64,000 nucleotides of DNA from an uncultured Prevotellaceae bacterium (GTDB lineage: Bacteria > Bacteroidota > Bacteroidia > Bacteroidales > Bacteroidaceae), in the NCBI GenBank assembly GCA_946415365.1, contig CAMKSE010000009.1, positions 104,513 to 168,512 on the forward strand, in the 5' to 3' direction. Position 1 is the first letter of the stretch; each line of letters starts with the position of its first letter. The position numbers and the translations under genes were made by a program. Shown here one piece after another: positions 53,272 to 61,447 of this stretch. The notes beneath the pieces were generated by a model that did not search any database, was not told the DNA's origin, and saw only the letters and a list, made by a program, of their open reading frames with translations.

Positions 53272-54305
53272 TCCATTAACAGCTTCACCCTTCTGCTAAG
53301 TTCCTTACCTACGACCTCAGAAGCCTTATAACTCCAATGGCTGTTATCAAAGAGGAATATATCCTTCTCCCCCTTATCTATAAGAGGCTTCAGACAATAT
53401 TTTGACAACATGACTTCAGGTATATCACCTAACAGTTCCCGAACATCCTCATTGATACGTTTGGGATGAGCATAAGGATTGTCTACGATATAGTCTTGAT
53501 AAAGATCGTATTTGTCAACAGGAAGCATAAGGACAAGGGCAAATCCTCGCTCATGAGCCTTTGCTGTCAGTAAATCATACACTTCCTTGACCTTTGGCCG
53601 AATGGACCCCTCAATCGTCATGCCGTTTAGGATATCGGCACAATAGAAATACAATTTACGAGGTTCAGGACTCCCGAAGAAATCCTGTTTTAAGTCTACA
53701 ACATACACTGGACTCCTATTAGCAAACCTGTACAAGACGAAGTCACGAGCACGGAGTAGTGACCATTTGTTGGGATTATGCTCTTCTCCATCACCATTAG
53801 ACGGTTTCTCCGGTTCTGGGACTTCAACCTTGTCAACTCCAAAATTATCTATTCTAATGGCGAAATCCCGTTCTCCTACCTCTACAACCATCACATCTAT
53901 ATTGGTAGAATCAACAACACCCCAATCCATGATATTATAAGCATATTGTATAGGATTGTCGTAAAGACTACGCTTACAATTGGCAACCGTCAGTCCTTCT
54001 CCAGGCATATAGTTCTGATATCCGGCATGTTCTTGCTGAGAAAAGGAGTCACCGACCGTCAGCACATTGACATGGATGTCACGCAGGTTTTCCGTCTTAT
54101 TAACCTTTATGAATAAAGTATCCTTTATTTCATGCTGCCGGATCATCTGACCATATTCCGACCAAAACGGTATGAGGGCCAAATTACCCAGATCACCTGT
54201 ATCTGCCCGAGGACTAATATAGAGTGTCACATAAAGCACTAATCCAAACAACAGCAGGAAAACCGGCAATACCGTATATGATAATTTAAGTAAGAACTTC
54301 TTCAT
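53268..54305 (-). CDS. AlgJ/AlgX-like SGNH-fold extracytoplasmic protein
   Basis: 345 residues. One N-terminal membrane helix (YTVLPVFLLLFGLVLYVTLYI) anchors an extracytoplasmic domain. VLTVGDSFSQQEHAGYQN holds the block I Ser of an SGNH-like site (GDS), and IFLFDNSHWSYKASEVVG holds a D-x-x-H pair (DNSHW), as in AlgX/AlgJ-type proteins that complete O-acetylation of alginate with an MBOAT partner. It begins 2 bases after the MBOAT gene, which is a strong functional pairing. The glycan is unknown. Confidence 0.83.
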   Translation of the reverse strand: MKKFLLKLSYTVLPVFLLLFGLVLYVTLYISPRADTGDLGNLALIPFWSEYGQMIRQHEIKDTLFIKVNKTENLRDIHVNVLTVGDSFSQQEHAGYQNYMPGEGLTVANCKRSLYDNPIQYAYNIMDWGVVDSTNIDVMVVEVGERDFAIRIDNFGVDKVEVPEPEKPSNGDGEEHNPNKWSLLRARDFVLYRFANRSPVYVVDLKQDFFGSPEPRKLYFYCADILNGMTIEGSIRPKVKEVYDLLTAKAHERGFALVLMLPVDKYDLYQDYIVDNPYAHPKRINEDVRELLGDIPEVMLSKYCLKPLIDKGEKDIFLFDNSHWSYKASEVVGKELSRRVKLLME

Positions 54306-54307
54306 CG

Positions 54308-55771
54308 TCAGAACTGGAAATAAATAAATGTCTCAACTTCACCTGCAAACAGGAATAACATCAGGCCAATGCCAGCATACAGGAGATAACGGGCTACCGT
54401 ATATTTGAAAATGCCGTCAGTAGACAACTGCAGCGGATGCTCTTTCTTTCTGGTCGTCCATTCCAGTATCAGAACAATCAAGATAAACAACAACGTTGCT
54501 TTCTTGAGCGGTAGTGATGGCATGGAGAAAAGGGAATTCGAAAGGATACCACCGAAGAACCGGAAGGCATCGGCAATGCTGTCAGCATGGAAGATGATGA
54601 ATCCTAAGGACACAAGGAAATAATTCAACAGCATCTTCCAGAGATCCGTCCACTTAGGCAGTCCGTGGTCGTTGGGACGCAGTTTCTTGTTCTTTCCAAA
54701 TGAGCCTGACAGAACCAGCGGAACATAAAGCATGGCATGATAGAGTCCAAAGAGACCGAAAGTCCAGTTGGCACCATGCCAAAGGCCAATCAGCACAATG
54801 TTTATCACCACTGCCAGCATCACGCCCCAATTAGCAAGGTTACGGAAGGCAATATTCAACGGCATAAACACATAGTCCGTAATCCACGACGTAAGTGAAA
54901 TATGCCAATTACGCCAGAACTCTGCAATGTTACGTGCCAATAAAGGATGATTGAAGTTGCGAGTGATATTGAAACCAAGAATCTTACCAACACCGATAGC
55001 CATATTAGAATAACCATCGAAATCGGTGTAGATCTGCATCGTATAAAGCAAAGTCCAAATCAGAAGCGTCGATCCGGACTGGCTCGTATAGTCGGCCCAT
55101 ATGCTGTCTGTCACAAGGGCAAGATGATCAGCAATACAAATCTTCGTGAACATACCCCAAAGAATCTGCCTACAACCATCTACGGCCTGGACATAGTCCA
55201 ACGAGTGCGACCTTCGCAATTGCGGAATAAATGTGTTCGGACGGTCAATAGGACCGGAAAGGAGTGTGGGAAAAAATGCAATGTATGTTGCAAACTCAAT
55301 AAAATCCTTACAGGGCTCAATATGCTCACGATGAACCTCAATGATGTAACTGATCAACTTAAACGTGAAGAAGCTGACACCTATCGGCAGGACAATATGA
55401 AGTGTAGTCCACGTTGCCTTAAAACCTATTGCACTCAGCAATTCCGCAAACGACTCGGCAAAGAAATTCAGGTACTTGAAATACAACAACAATCCGATAC
55501 CAAGGCAGACTCCCAACGTTGTCAACCGTGATGCATTTTTCCGATGCTGCTTCTGCATTTCATTCTTAAGCCATAAGCCAAGACCATAGAACACGATGGT
55601 GGCTCCAATAAGGAGCGGCACCATCGACCAGTCTGCCACACCATAAAAGAAATAGCTCGAAAGCAGCAGCCATAAATTCTGGAAACGAGGATACTTCTTG
55701 CTGACAGGAAGGTAGTAAACAGTAAATACTACGATAAAGAACAGCAAGAATCTGACAGAATTAACGACCAT
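54308..55771 (-). CDS. MBOAT-family O-acyltransferase (AlgI-like)
   Basis: 487 residues with about ten membrane helices. Family marks: YFKYLNFFAESF, LPIGVSFFTFKLISYIIEVHR, the substrate-loop FIEFATYIAFFPTLLSGPIDR and the catalytic-His segment GLWHGANWTFGLFGLYHAM, plus NFNHPLLARNIAEFWRNWHISL. MBOAT proteins such as AlgI and DltB pass an acyl group through the inner membrane to an outer acceptor. Here an acyl carrier protein is encoded 39 bases upstream, as in the Dlt system, so an ACP-bound acyl donor is likely. It is followed by the SGNH-like partner. Confidence 0.92.
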   Translation of the reverse strand: MVVNSVRFLLFFIVVFTVYYLPVSKKYPRFQNLWLLLSSYFFYGVADWSMVPLLIGATIVFYGLGLWLKNEMQKQHRKNASRLTTLGVCLGIGLLLYFKYLNFFAESFAELLSAIGFKATWTTLHIVLPIGVSFFTFKLISYIIEVHREHIEPCKDFIEFATYIAFFPTLLSGPIDRPNTFIPQLRRSHSLDYVQAVDGCRQILWGMFTKICIADHLALVTDSIWADYTSQSGSTLLIWTLLYTMQIYTDFDGYSNMAIGVGKILGFNITRNFNHPLLARNIAEFWRNWHISLTSWITDYVFMPLNIAFRNLANWGVMLAVVINIVLIGLWHGANWTFGLFGLYHAMLYVPLVLSGSFGKNKKLRPNDHGLPKWTDLWKMLLNYFLVSLGFIIFHADSIADAFRFFGGILSNSLFSMPSLPLKKATLLFILIVLILEWTTRKKEHPLQLSTDGIFKYTVARYLLYAGIGLMLFLFAGEVETFIYFQF

Positions 55772-55810
55772 TAGCGTTATTTACATTTATCTGATTTACA
55801 ATTTTTGATT

Positions 55811-56050
55811 TTACAGCCTTTCCATCATCGAATCAACCATCTCACCGACGTTATTCCACTTCATGATCTCCAAGGAAGTAAACTTTATATTGAAGGCCTT
55901 TTCAATAGTGACAATCAACTGTACATGACTTAGCGAATCCCACTCCTCTATATCGTCTGCAGTGGTATCATCAGTCAGGTTGCACTCGTCGAGGTCCAAC
56001 ACGTCTATAAAGATCTCATTCAACTTTTCAAAAATCTCTTGTCTTTCCAT
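55811..56050 (-). CDS. Acyl carrier protein
   Basis: 79 residues. IEEWDSLSHVQLIVTIEKAF contains the phosphopantetheine attachment serine (W-D-S-L). The acidic four-helix pattern (FEKLNEIFIDVLDLDECNLT and the later EMVDSMMERL) is normal for ACPs. It is a dedicated carrier, distinct from the fatty-acid ACP. Between an FkbH-like gene and an MBOAT gene, it should hold the acyl unit that FkbH loads and MBOAT transfers. Confidence 0.92.
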   Translation of the reverse strand: MERQEIFEKLNEIFIDVLDLDECNLTDDTTADDIEEWDSLSHVQLIVTIEKAFNIKFTSLEIMKWNNVGEMVDSMMERL

Positions 56051-56059
56051 AATTTCTAT

Positions 56060-56458
56060 CTATTGTTTGTTTACTAATTCAATAAAACCAATCTCTGCAT
56101 TCCAGAAATAACATATTTTACGATTACCAAATGCCGGAGCTGCCACAGGTTTGAACAAAGCTACCCAGTCTTCCTGTATCAGATGTTCATACTCGCTATC
56201 CACATTATCCACCTCATAACAAGTATGATATGGAGAGACACCTTGTTTAGTAAGCATCTTTTGCATGGTCCGATTGTTTTCGTATGGCTCTACCAGTTCC
56301 ACACGTACCTCATCCGCCTTCGTCAGGAAACAAATACGGGTACGCTGGGTATCGTCATTTACAATCTCACCCATCTGATAGCCAAGCTTCTCGAAAGCCT
56401 TGCCTGTAGCGACGATATCGCCAGTCAGATAACCGATATGGTCTATCTTGTTCTTCAC
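56060..56458 (-). CDS. VOC (glyoxalase/epimerase-fold) family protein
   Basis: 132 residues forming one VOC module. IDHIGYLTGDIVATGKAFEKLGYQMG gives the first metal His (IDHIG), and RVELVEPYENNRTMQ, SPYHTCYEVDNVDSEYEHL and IGFIELVN give the remaining beta-alpha-beta pattern with a further His and Glu. The closest look is to methylmalonyl-CoA epimerase-type proteins. It lies 2 bases after the FkbH-like gene and 9 bases before the ACP gene, which suggests it acts on, or epimerises, the ACP-bound group. That role is inference. Confidence 0.85.
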   Translation of the reverse strand: MKNKIDHIGYLTGDIVATGKAFEKLGYQMGEIVNDDTQRTRICFLTKADEVRVELVEPYENNRTMQKMLTKQGVSPYHTCYEVDNVDSEYEHLIQEDWVALFKPVAAPAFGNRKICYFWNAEIGFIELVNKQ

Positions 56459-56460
56459 TT

Positions 56461-58203
56461 TTACTTCTCAATTAATGTTTCAATATAACACTCCCTGGGT
56501 TGATAGGTCTCAACATCCAGTTCATATCGGGCTGTATCTGCACCTTCAACCTTCGTAAAACCAAGTCCTGTATAGTGATTTTCCACCATCTTATTCTTGA
56601 GCGTAGGCAGATACTCGCCAACTATTTTCTTAAAGCCAGCAGCCTTAGCACGTTCTACCATCGTATTCAGGGTAAAGTTCTCCATACCACGCTTCAGCAC
56701 TCTGCAGCTCATGAACCAGGTATCGACAAACAACGTCTCGGCATCCAGCTTCTTCATAATAATGACGGCAATAAGTCCGTTATCACCGAATTTATCTTCA
56801 AGTGTAAAGCTCAAGTCTATCACATCCGAATCCTCTGCCATAGCGGTAACATCTGCCTCTGTATATCGGATGGTACGCAGGTTAAACTGATTGCTCCGTT
56901 GGGAAAGCTGTGCCACACGTGGCGTATTAAACTTGGTAAAGCCGCTGACCGTAGACTCCATGTTGAGTGACTTCAGGAAATCGGCCTCGTTGGTGAAGGT
57001 TTTGGAGAGCGACACGCGTTTGGCCTCCACCTGATACTGCTTTGTGCGGTCCTTGTCAGCATTGCTGTAACTGGCTGTCTCAAAGAGGTTCAGCGAATAA
57101 AGATATTCCAAGTATTCACCAGGATCTTCCGGCAATTCAGGAACAGTGATGCCCTTGATATTCTCACGAACGATATTCCGTTCAAAAGGATTATCATCGA
57201 GGAACACCATCGAGTCAAAGCCGATATTCAAGATACTCTGTATGGTACGGATATTATCAACCTTCGTTTCCCAGTTAGCCTGGAACACGGCTATGTCATC
57301 GAGTTTCAATACCATATCCGGATGTTTCTCAAACGGTTCCTTAGCCGTTTCCTCATTGTTCTTCGAGGCCACACAGATGATGATACCACGTTGACGCAGT
57401 TTCTTAACCCACATCTGGAATTCGGTAAAGGCCTTGCCAATACCCAAACCATGTCCCAACTGGATGCCCTCCAGTCCATCGTCGCCAATGACACCACCCC
57501 ACACGGTATTGTCAAGGTCAAGGATCAGACATTTCTTGAATTGTCCTCTGATGGCGCAAACGATATCCAACACCCTTGATGCCACGTATGGAAGGATGTC
57601 CACACTCAGAATCATCTCCGTGCTGACATACACATTCGGTGCAAACATGAAATCGCGTCCGAACTTGTTCTGCAGTCCGGCGATATCGCAAATAAAGAGG
57701 TTTGGATACTGCTGCGACAGCTTCATCAACTCATAGTTGAGTTTGCGAACCTGATATGTGAACGATGACACCACCTTGTTGGCATAACTACCAAACACCG
57801 TGTCTTCTATCTCTGGATAATTGAAATAGATGATTTTCTTATTGGCCAGAGCCGGATTCTCACAGACAGAGGCAACAAAAGACAACCGCTCATCTGCAAG
57901 CTGAGCCTGCTGGTCTGTAGTGAGCAGACTATGGTGCTCTCCTAACTTATGGGTCGACTGGAAGACGACTATGAAATCAGCGTCAAATTCATATAATTCA
58001 CTTGAAGGATCAAGGAACTGACGATCCACCTGATTATATTCAGCTTCAAAAAGGTTGATATTCAAGCCTCGCTCCACACCTAATCCGCGGATGGCAGTAG
58101 CCAGAAATTGAGTCGCCGTATCACCTACAACTGACACTTTTATCTCAGGGAATCCCGAGAGATCCTTTTTCAGATTTTTCTTAAGTTCTTTATACTGTAT
58201 CAT
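56461..58203 (-). CDS. HAD-superfamily FkbH-like protein
   Basis: 580 residues. After an SGNH-like N-terminal part (ICDIAGLQNKFGRDFMFAPN), the HAD domain starts at CLILDLDNTVWGGVIGDDGL with the DxDxT nucleophile, and VASKNNEE and VFLDDNPFERN follow. The last ~200 residues form a GNAT-like domain (FTLEDKFGDNGLIAVI, TWFMSCRVLKRGMENFTLN). FkbH-type proteins turn 1,3-bisphosphoglycerate into glyceroyl bound to an ACP in polyketide and tetronate pathways. First gene of the operon with VOC, ACP and MBOAT genes, so it probably loads a three-carbon acyl unit here. Confidence 0.92.
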   Translation of the reverse strand: MIQYKELKKNLKKDLSGFPEIKVSVVGDTATQFLATAIRGLGVERGLNINLFEAEYNQVDRQFLDPSSELYEFDADFIVVFQSTHKLGEHHSLLTTDQQAQLADERLSFVASVCENPALANKKIIYFNYPEIEDTVFGSYANKVVSSFTYQVRKLNYELMKLSQQYPNLFICDIAGLQNKFGRDFMFAPNVYVSTEMILSVDILPYVASRVLDIVCAIRGQFKKCLILDLDNTVWGGVIGDDGLEGIQLGHGLGIGKAFTEFQMWVKKLRQRGIIICVASKNNEETAKEPFEKHPDMVLKLDDIAVFQANWETKVDNIRTIQSILNIGFDSMVFLDDNPFERNIVRENIKGITVPELPEDPGEYLEYLYSLNLFETASYSNADKDRTKQYQVEAKRVSLSKTFTNEADFLKSLNMESTVSGFTKFNTPRVAQLSQRSNQFNLRTIRYTEADVTAMAEDSDVIDLSFTLEDKFGDNGLIAVIIMKKLDAETLFVDTWFMSCRVLKRGMENFTLNTMVERAKAAGFKKIVGEYLPTLKNKMVENHYTGLGFTKVEGADTARYELDVETYQPRECYIETLIEK

Positions 58204-58225
58204 AAATATTACTTCAAAAACGCTG

Positions 58226-58233
58226 CAAAATTA
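58226..58233 (-). promoter_or_regulatory. -7 box of the FkbH/ACP/MBOAT operon
   Basis: Minus-strand TAATTTTG, about 23 bases before the ATG at 58203. No strong -33 box. It is divergent from the box at 58308. Confidence 0.58.
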
Positions 58234-58307
58234 CTCATTTTCTACCAAATAAATCGATTTTTGATACTTTTTTTGTAAATAACAAGCGAATTTTGGATAA
58301 AAATGTC

Positions 58308-58315
58308 TATATTTG
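58308..58315 (+). promoter_or_regulatory. -7 box of the small secreted protein gene
   Basis: TATATTTG overlapping the in-frame ATG at 58303, which rules that start out and points to the ATG at 58357. No -33 box at the right distance. Confidence 0.52.
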
Positions 58316-58356
58316 CAGCAGTAATCAATGATGTTGAACAACCTAAACTGTATAAA

Positions 58357-58872
58357 ATGAGAAAGAAGATGATGACACTGGCATTGATGGTGACGATAGT
58401 TACCTCTGCCGCAGCAATGACATTCGATGAAGCACGTGAGCACGCGTTGTTCCTCACCGACAAGATGACCTACGAACTCGGATTGAGTAGCATTCAAGCC
58501 AACAACGTGTACGAAATCAACCTCGACTACATTATTTCCGTAGCCATTCATGGCGAACGTCTCAGCACTTGCCAGTCACGCAGAGATGCCGACATGAGGT
58601 ATGTGCTCTCAGACTACCAATACCATATTTATAAGAAGACAAATTACTTCTACCGTCCCATGAGCAGTTCACGAAATGTGTGGTCATTCCACGTCTATAA
58701 ATACTATACAGATAGGAACCACATGTATTCGAACCGTCCAAAGCCTTATCAGGACTACAAAGGCCACGGTGACCCAAGAAAAAGCTATTCTCCGCCTGCC
58801 CGTCCCTATGCCGGCAAAGAGATGAGAAAACAGCAAAGAATCAATCCTCATAGCAACCAAGGACGCAAGTAA
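58357..58872 (+). CDS. Small exported protein of unknown function
   Basis: 171 residues from the ATG at 58357 (MRKKMMTLALMVTIVTSAAA), a clear signal peptide. The mature part starts MTFDEAREHALFLTDKMTYELGLSSIQANN, whose spacing resembles helical periplasmic stress-type proteins with an LTDKM..EL.L pattern, but no family is certain. The C-terminal half is rich in Tyr, Arg and Pro (RPKPYQDYKGHGDPRKSYSP). The basic, low-complexity tail suggests a surface or matrix-bound role. Single-gene unit closed by a terminator. Confidence 0.75.
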   Translation: MRKKMMTLALMVTIVTSAAAMTFDEAREHALFLTDKMTYELGLSSIQANNVYEINLDYIISVAIHGERLSTCQSRRDADMRYVLSDYQYHIYKKTNYFYRPMSSSRNVWSFHVYKYYTDRNHMYSNRPKPYQDYKGHGDPRKSYSPPARPYAGKEMRKQQRINPHSNQGRK

Positions 58873-58878
58873 TTCAAG

Positions 58879-58910
58879 ATAAATCGCGATTTTTTTCGCG
58901 ATTTATTTTG
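58879..58910 (+). terminator. Terminator upstream of thrA
   Basis: ATAAATCGCGA (58879-58889) pairs over 11 bp with TCGCGATTTAT (58896-58906) around six Ts, followed by a T run. The start of the thrA -33 box (58907-58910) abuts it. Confidence 0.82.
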
Positions 58911-58937
58911 TTTTTTGCACTAATTCCATTACCTTTG
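58907..58937 (+). promoter_or_regulatory. Promoter of the threonine operon
   Basis: TTTG at 58907-58910 and TACCTTTG at 58930-58937, 19 bases apart. The ATG is at 59003, leaving a structured leader of about 62 bases. Confidence 0.72.
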
Positions 58938-58939
58938 CA

Positions 58940-58981
58940 CCGCCGTTGGAGGAAGCCCCACTTGTAGAGGGGTACCGGCGG
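58940..58981 (+). promoter_or_regulatory. Structured 5' leader of thrA
   Basis: CCGCCG (58940-58945) pairs with CGGCGG (58976-58981), enclosing CCCC (58956-58959) paired with GGGG (58969-58972). The hairpin begins at the expected transcript start and could affect translation or stability. I see no Thr- or Ile-rich leader peptide, so classical attenuation is not supported. Confidence 0.5.
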
Positions 58982-59002
58982 AAAGATAAATTGCATAGGA
59001 AT

Positions 59003-61444
59003 ATGAAAGTAATGAAATTCGGCGGAACGTCCGTAGGTTCCGTAAAAAGCATTCTTAGCTTGAAAAAAATTGTGGAGACAGAGGCTCGGACGCAACCTGT
59101 CGTAGTAGTAGTAAGTGCACTTGACGGCATCACCGACAAACTGATCGCCACATCGCAGATGGCCAAGCAAGGCGACGACCACTATCGTGAGGAATTCGAC
59201 GCGATGGTGACCCGCCACCACCAGATGATCGAGGCTGTCATTACGGATGACAAAAAGCGCATAGACTTATTCAACAATGTAGACCAGCTCTTCGACCAGT
59301 TGAAGAGCATCCTCTACGGTGTGTATCTGATTCACGATCTGTCGAAGAAGACCGAGGACACCATCGTATCGTATGGCGAGCGTCTGAGTTCACATATCGT
59401 GGCAGCCATGATCAAGAACGGTGTTCGCATGAACAGCCGCGACTTCATCCGCACGGAAAAGAAGCTGGGCAAGCATGTGATTGATGCCGAACTGACCACC
59501 GAACTGGTGAAGGAGTCGTTCAAGAATATAAATAATAAGTATGTATATGTAGTGCCGGGATTCATCGCCCGCGACCGTGACACCCACGAGACAACGAACC
59601 TGGGCCGTGGCGGTTCAGACTATACGGCCTCAATCATCGCAGCCGTGCTGAATGCCGAGGTGCTGGAGATCTGGACGGACGTGGATGGCTTTATGACGGC
59701 AGATCCGAAGGTAATCAAGAGTGCCTATACCATCAACGAACTCTCTTATGTGGAGGCTATGGAGCTCTGTAACTTCGGTGCGAAAGTGATCTACCCGCCG
59801 ACAATCTATCCAGTCTGCGTGAAGAATATACCTATCAAGGTGAAGAACACTTTCAACCCTGAGCATCCGGGCACACTGATCAAAGACAAGATTGAGGACG
59901 ACAACAAGCCCATCAAAGGTATCTCAAGCATCAAGGGTACCTCGCTGATCACCGTGACAGGTCTTTCAATGGTGGGTGTGATTGGTGTAAACCGTCGTAT
60001 CTTCACCACCCTGGCCAATAAGGGTATCTCCGTGTTCATGGTGTCGCAAGCCTCATCTGAGAACTCCACCTCTATCGGTGTGCGAGATGAGGATGCCGAG
60101 GCAGCTGCAGAAGTGCTGAACGCAGAGTTTGCCAAGGAGATTGAGACGGGTGCAATGTTCCCCATGCAGGTGGAGAGCGGTCTGGCCACCATCGCCATCG
60201 TTGGTGAGAACATGAAGCAGACCCCAGGTATCGCCGGTAAGCTGTTCGGAACACTCGGACGTTCTGGTATCAGCGTGATTGCCTGTGCCCAAGGTGCCTC
60301 AGAGACGAATATCTCGTTTGTTGTTGACGGCCGCTTCCTGCGCAAGTCACTCAACGTGTTGCACGACTCGTTCTTCCTGTCAGAATACAAGGTGCTCAAC
60401 CTCTTCATTTGCGGTATCGGCACAGTGGGTGGCATGCTGCTCGAGCAGATCCGTACCCAGCAGCAGTTCCTCATGCAGTCGAGACGTCTGAAGCTGAATG
60501 TCGTCGGCATTTCCGATGTGGACAACTTCGTACTCGACCGCGACGGCATCGACCTTGACAACTACGAGAAGATTCTGCGTGCAGGCTATCCAGCCAACAC
60601 CGAACACATGCGCGACGAGATTGTGAAGATGAATATCTTCAACAGTGTCTTCGTCGACTGTACTGCCAGCCGTCAGATAGCATCACTTTATCAGACATTC
60701 TTAGAGCACAACATATCCGTGGTGGCTGCCAACAAGATTGCTGCTTCCAGCGACTATGACAGTTATCTCAAGCTGAGACAGACCGCTCGCGACAAGGGCG
60801 TGTGGTTCCGCTATGAGACCAACGTAGGTGCTGGCCTGCCGATTATCGGTACCATCAACGACCTGTGCAACTCGGGCGACAAGATCCTGAAGATCGAGGC
60901 CATCCTAAGTGGTACACTGAACTTCATCTTCAACGAGATTTCTGCCGACGTGCCCTTCTCCGAGACCGTGCGCCGCGCCAAGGAAGAACGTTATTCAGAG
61001 CCTGATCCCCGTATCGACCTCAGTGGCACGGACGTTATCCGTAAGCTGGTGATCCTGACCCGTGAGGCAGGTTACAAGGTGGAACAGGAAGACGTTGAAA
61101 AGCATCTCTTCGTGCCCGACAGCTACTTTGAGGGAAGCATCGACGATTTCTGGAAGCGTCTGCCTGAGCTCGATGCTGACTTTGAGGCCCGTCGCAAGGT
61201 GCTGGAGGCCGAGAACAAGCGTTGGCGCTTCGTGGCCACAATGGAGAACGGCAAGACCAATGTCGCCCTCAAGGAGGTACCGTATGGACATCCGTTCTAT
61301 GGTCTCGAGGGTTCGAACAACATCGTGCTCCTCACCACCGAGCGCTATAAGGAATACCCGATGCTCATCCAGGGCTACGGTGCCGGTGCAGCTGTGACTG
61401 CCGCTGGTGTCTTCGCCAATATTATGTCTATCGCCAATATTTAG
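59003..61444 (+). CDS. thrA: Bifunctional aspartokinase / homoserine dehydrogenase
   Basis: 813 residues from the ATG at 59003 (MKVMKFGGTSVGSVKSI), the standard aspartokinase start; the frame to 58946 is leader. The kinase part has VVSALDGITDKL and GRGGSDYTASIIA, then ACT-type regulatory domains (ITVTGLSMVGVIGVNRR, IAIVGENMKQTPGIAGKLF). The dehydrogenase part has LFICGIGTVGGMLLEQI (NAD(P) site), VAANKIAASSDY, ETNVGAGLPIIGTIND and AILSGTLNFIFNEI. It catalyses the first and third steps from aspartate to threonine; feedback by threonine is likely. First gene of thrA / phosphoglycerate-mutase-like / thrC. Confidence 0.97.
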   Translation: MKVMKFGGTSVGSVKSILSLKKIVETEARTQPVVVVVSALDGITDKLIATSQMAKQGDDHYREEFDAMVTRHHQMIEAVITDDKKRIDLFNNVDQLFDQLKSILYGVYLIHDLSKKTEDTIVSYGERLSSHIVAAMIKNGVRMNSRDFIRTEKKLGKHVIDAELTTELVKESFKNINNKYVYVVPGFIARDRDTHETTNLGRGGSDYTASIIAAVLNAEVLEIWTDVDGFMTADPKVIKSAYTINELSYVEAMELCNFGAKVIYPPTIYPVCVKNIPIKVKNTFNPEHPGTLIKDKIEDDNKPIKGISSIKGTSLITVTGLSMVGVIGVNRRIFTTLANKGISVFMVSQASSENSTSIGVRDEDAEAAAEVLNAEFAKEIETGAMFPMQVESGLATIAIVGENMKQTPGIAGKLFGTLGRSGISVIACAQGASETNISFVVDGRFLRKSLNVLHDSFFLSEYKVLNLFICGIGTVGGMLLEQIRTQQQFLMQSRRLKLNVVGISDVDNFVLDRDGIDLDNYEKILRAGYPANTEHMRDEIVKMNIFNSVFVDCTASRQIASLYQTFLEHNISVVAANKIAASSDYDSYLKLRQTARDKGVWFRYETNVGAGLPIIGTINDLCNSGDKILKIEAILSGTLNFIFNEISADVPFSETVRRAKEERYSEPDPRIDLSGTDVIRKLVILTREAGYKVEQEDVEKHLFVPDSYFEGSIDDFWKRLPELDADFEARRKVLEAENKRWRFVATMENGKTNVALKEVPYGHPFYGLEGSNNIVLLTTERYKEYPMLIQGYGAGAAVTAAGVFANIMSIANI

Positions 61445-61447
61445 TTT

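Noticed and set aside
58938..59002. Threonine attenuation leader peptide
   Set aside because: No ATG-started frame rich in Thr or Ile codons is present before thrA.
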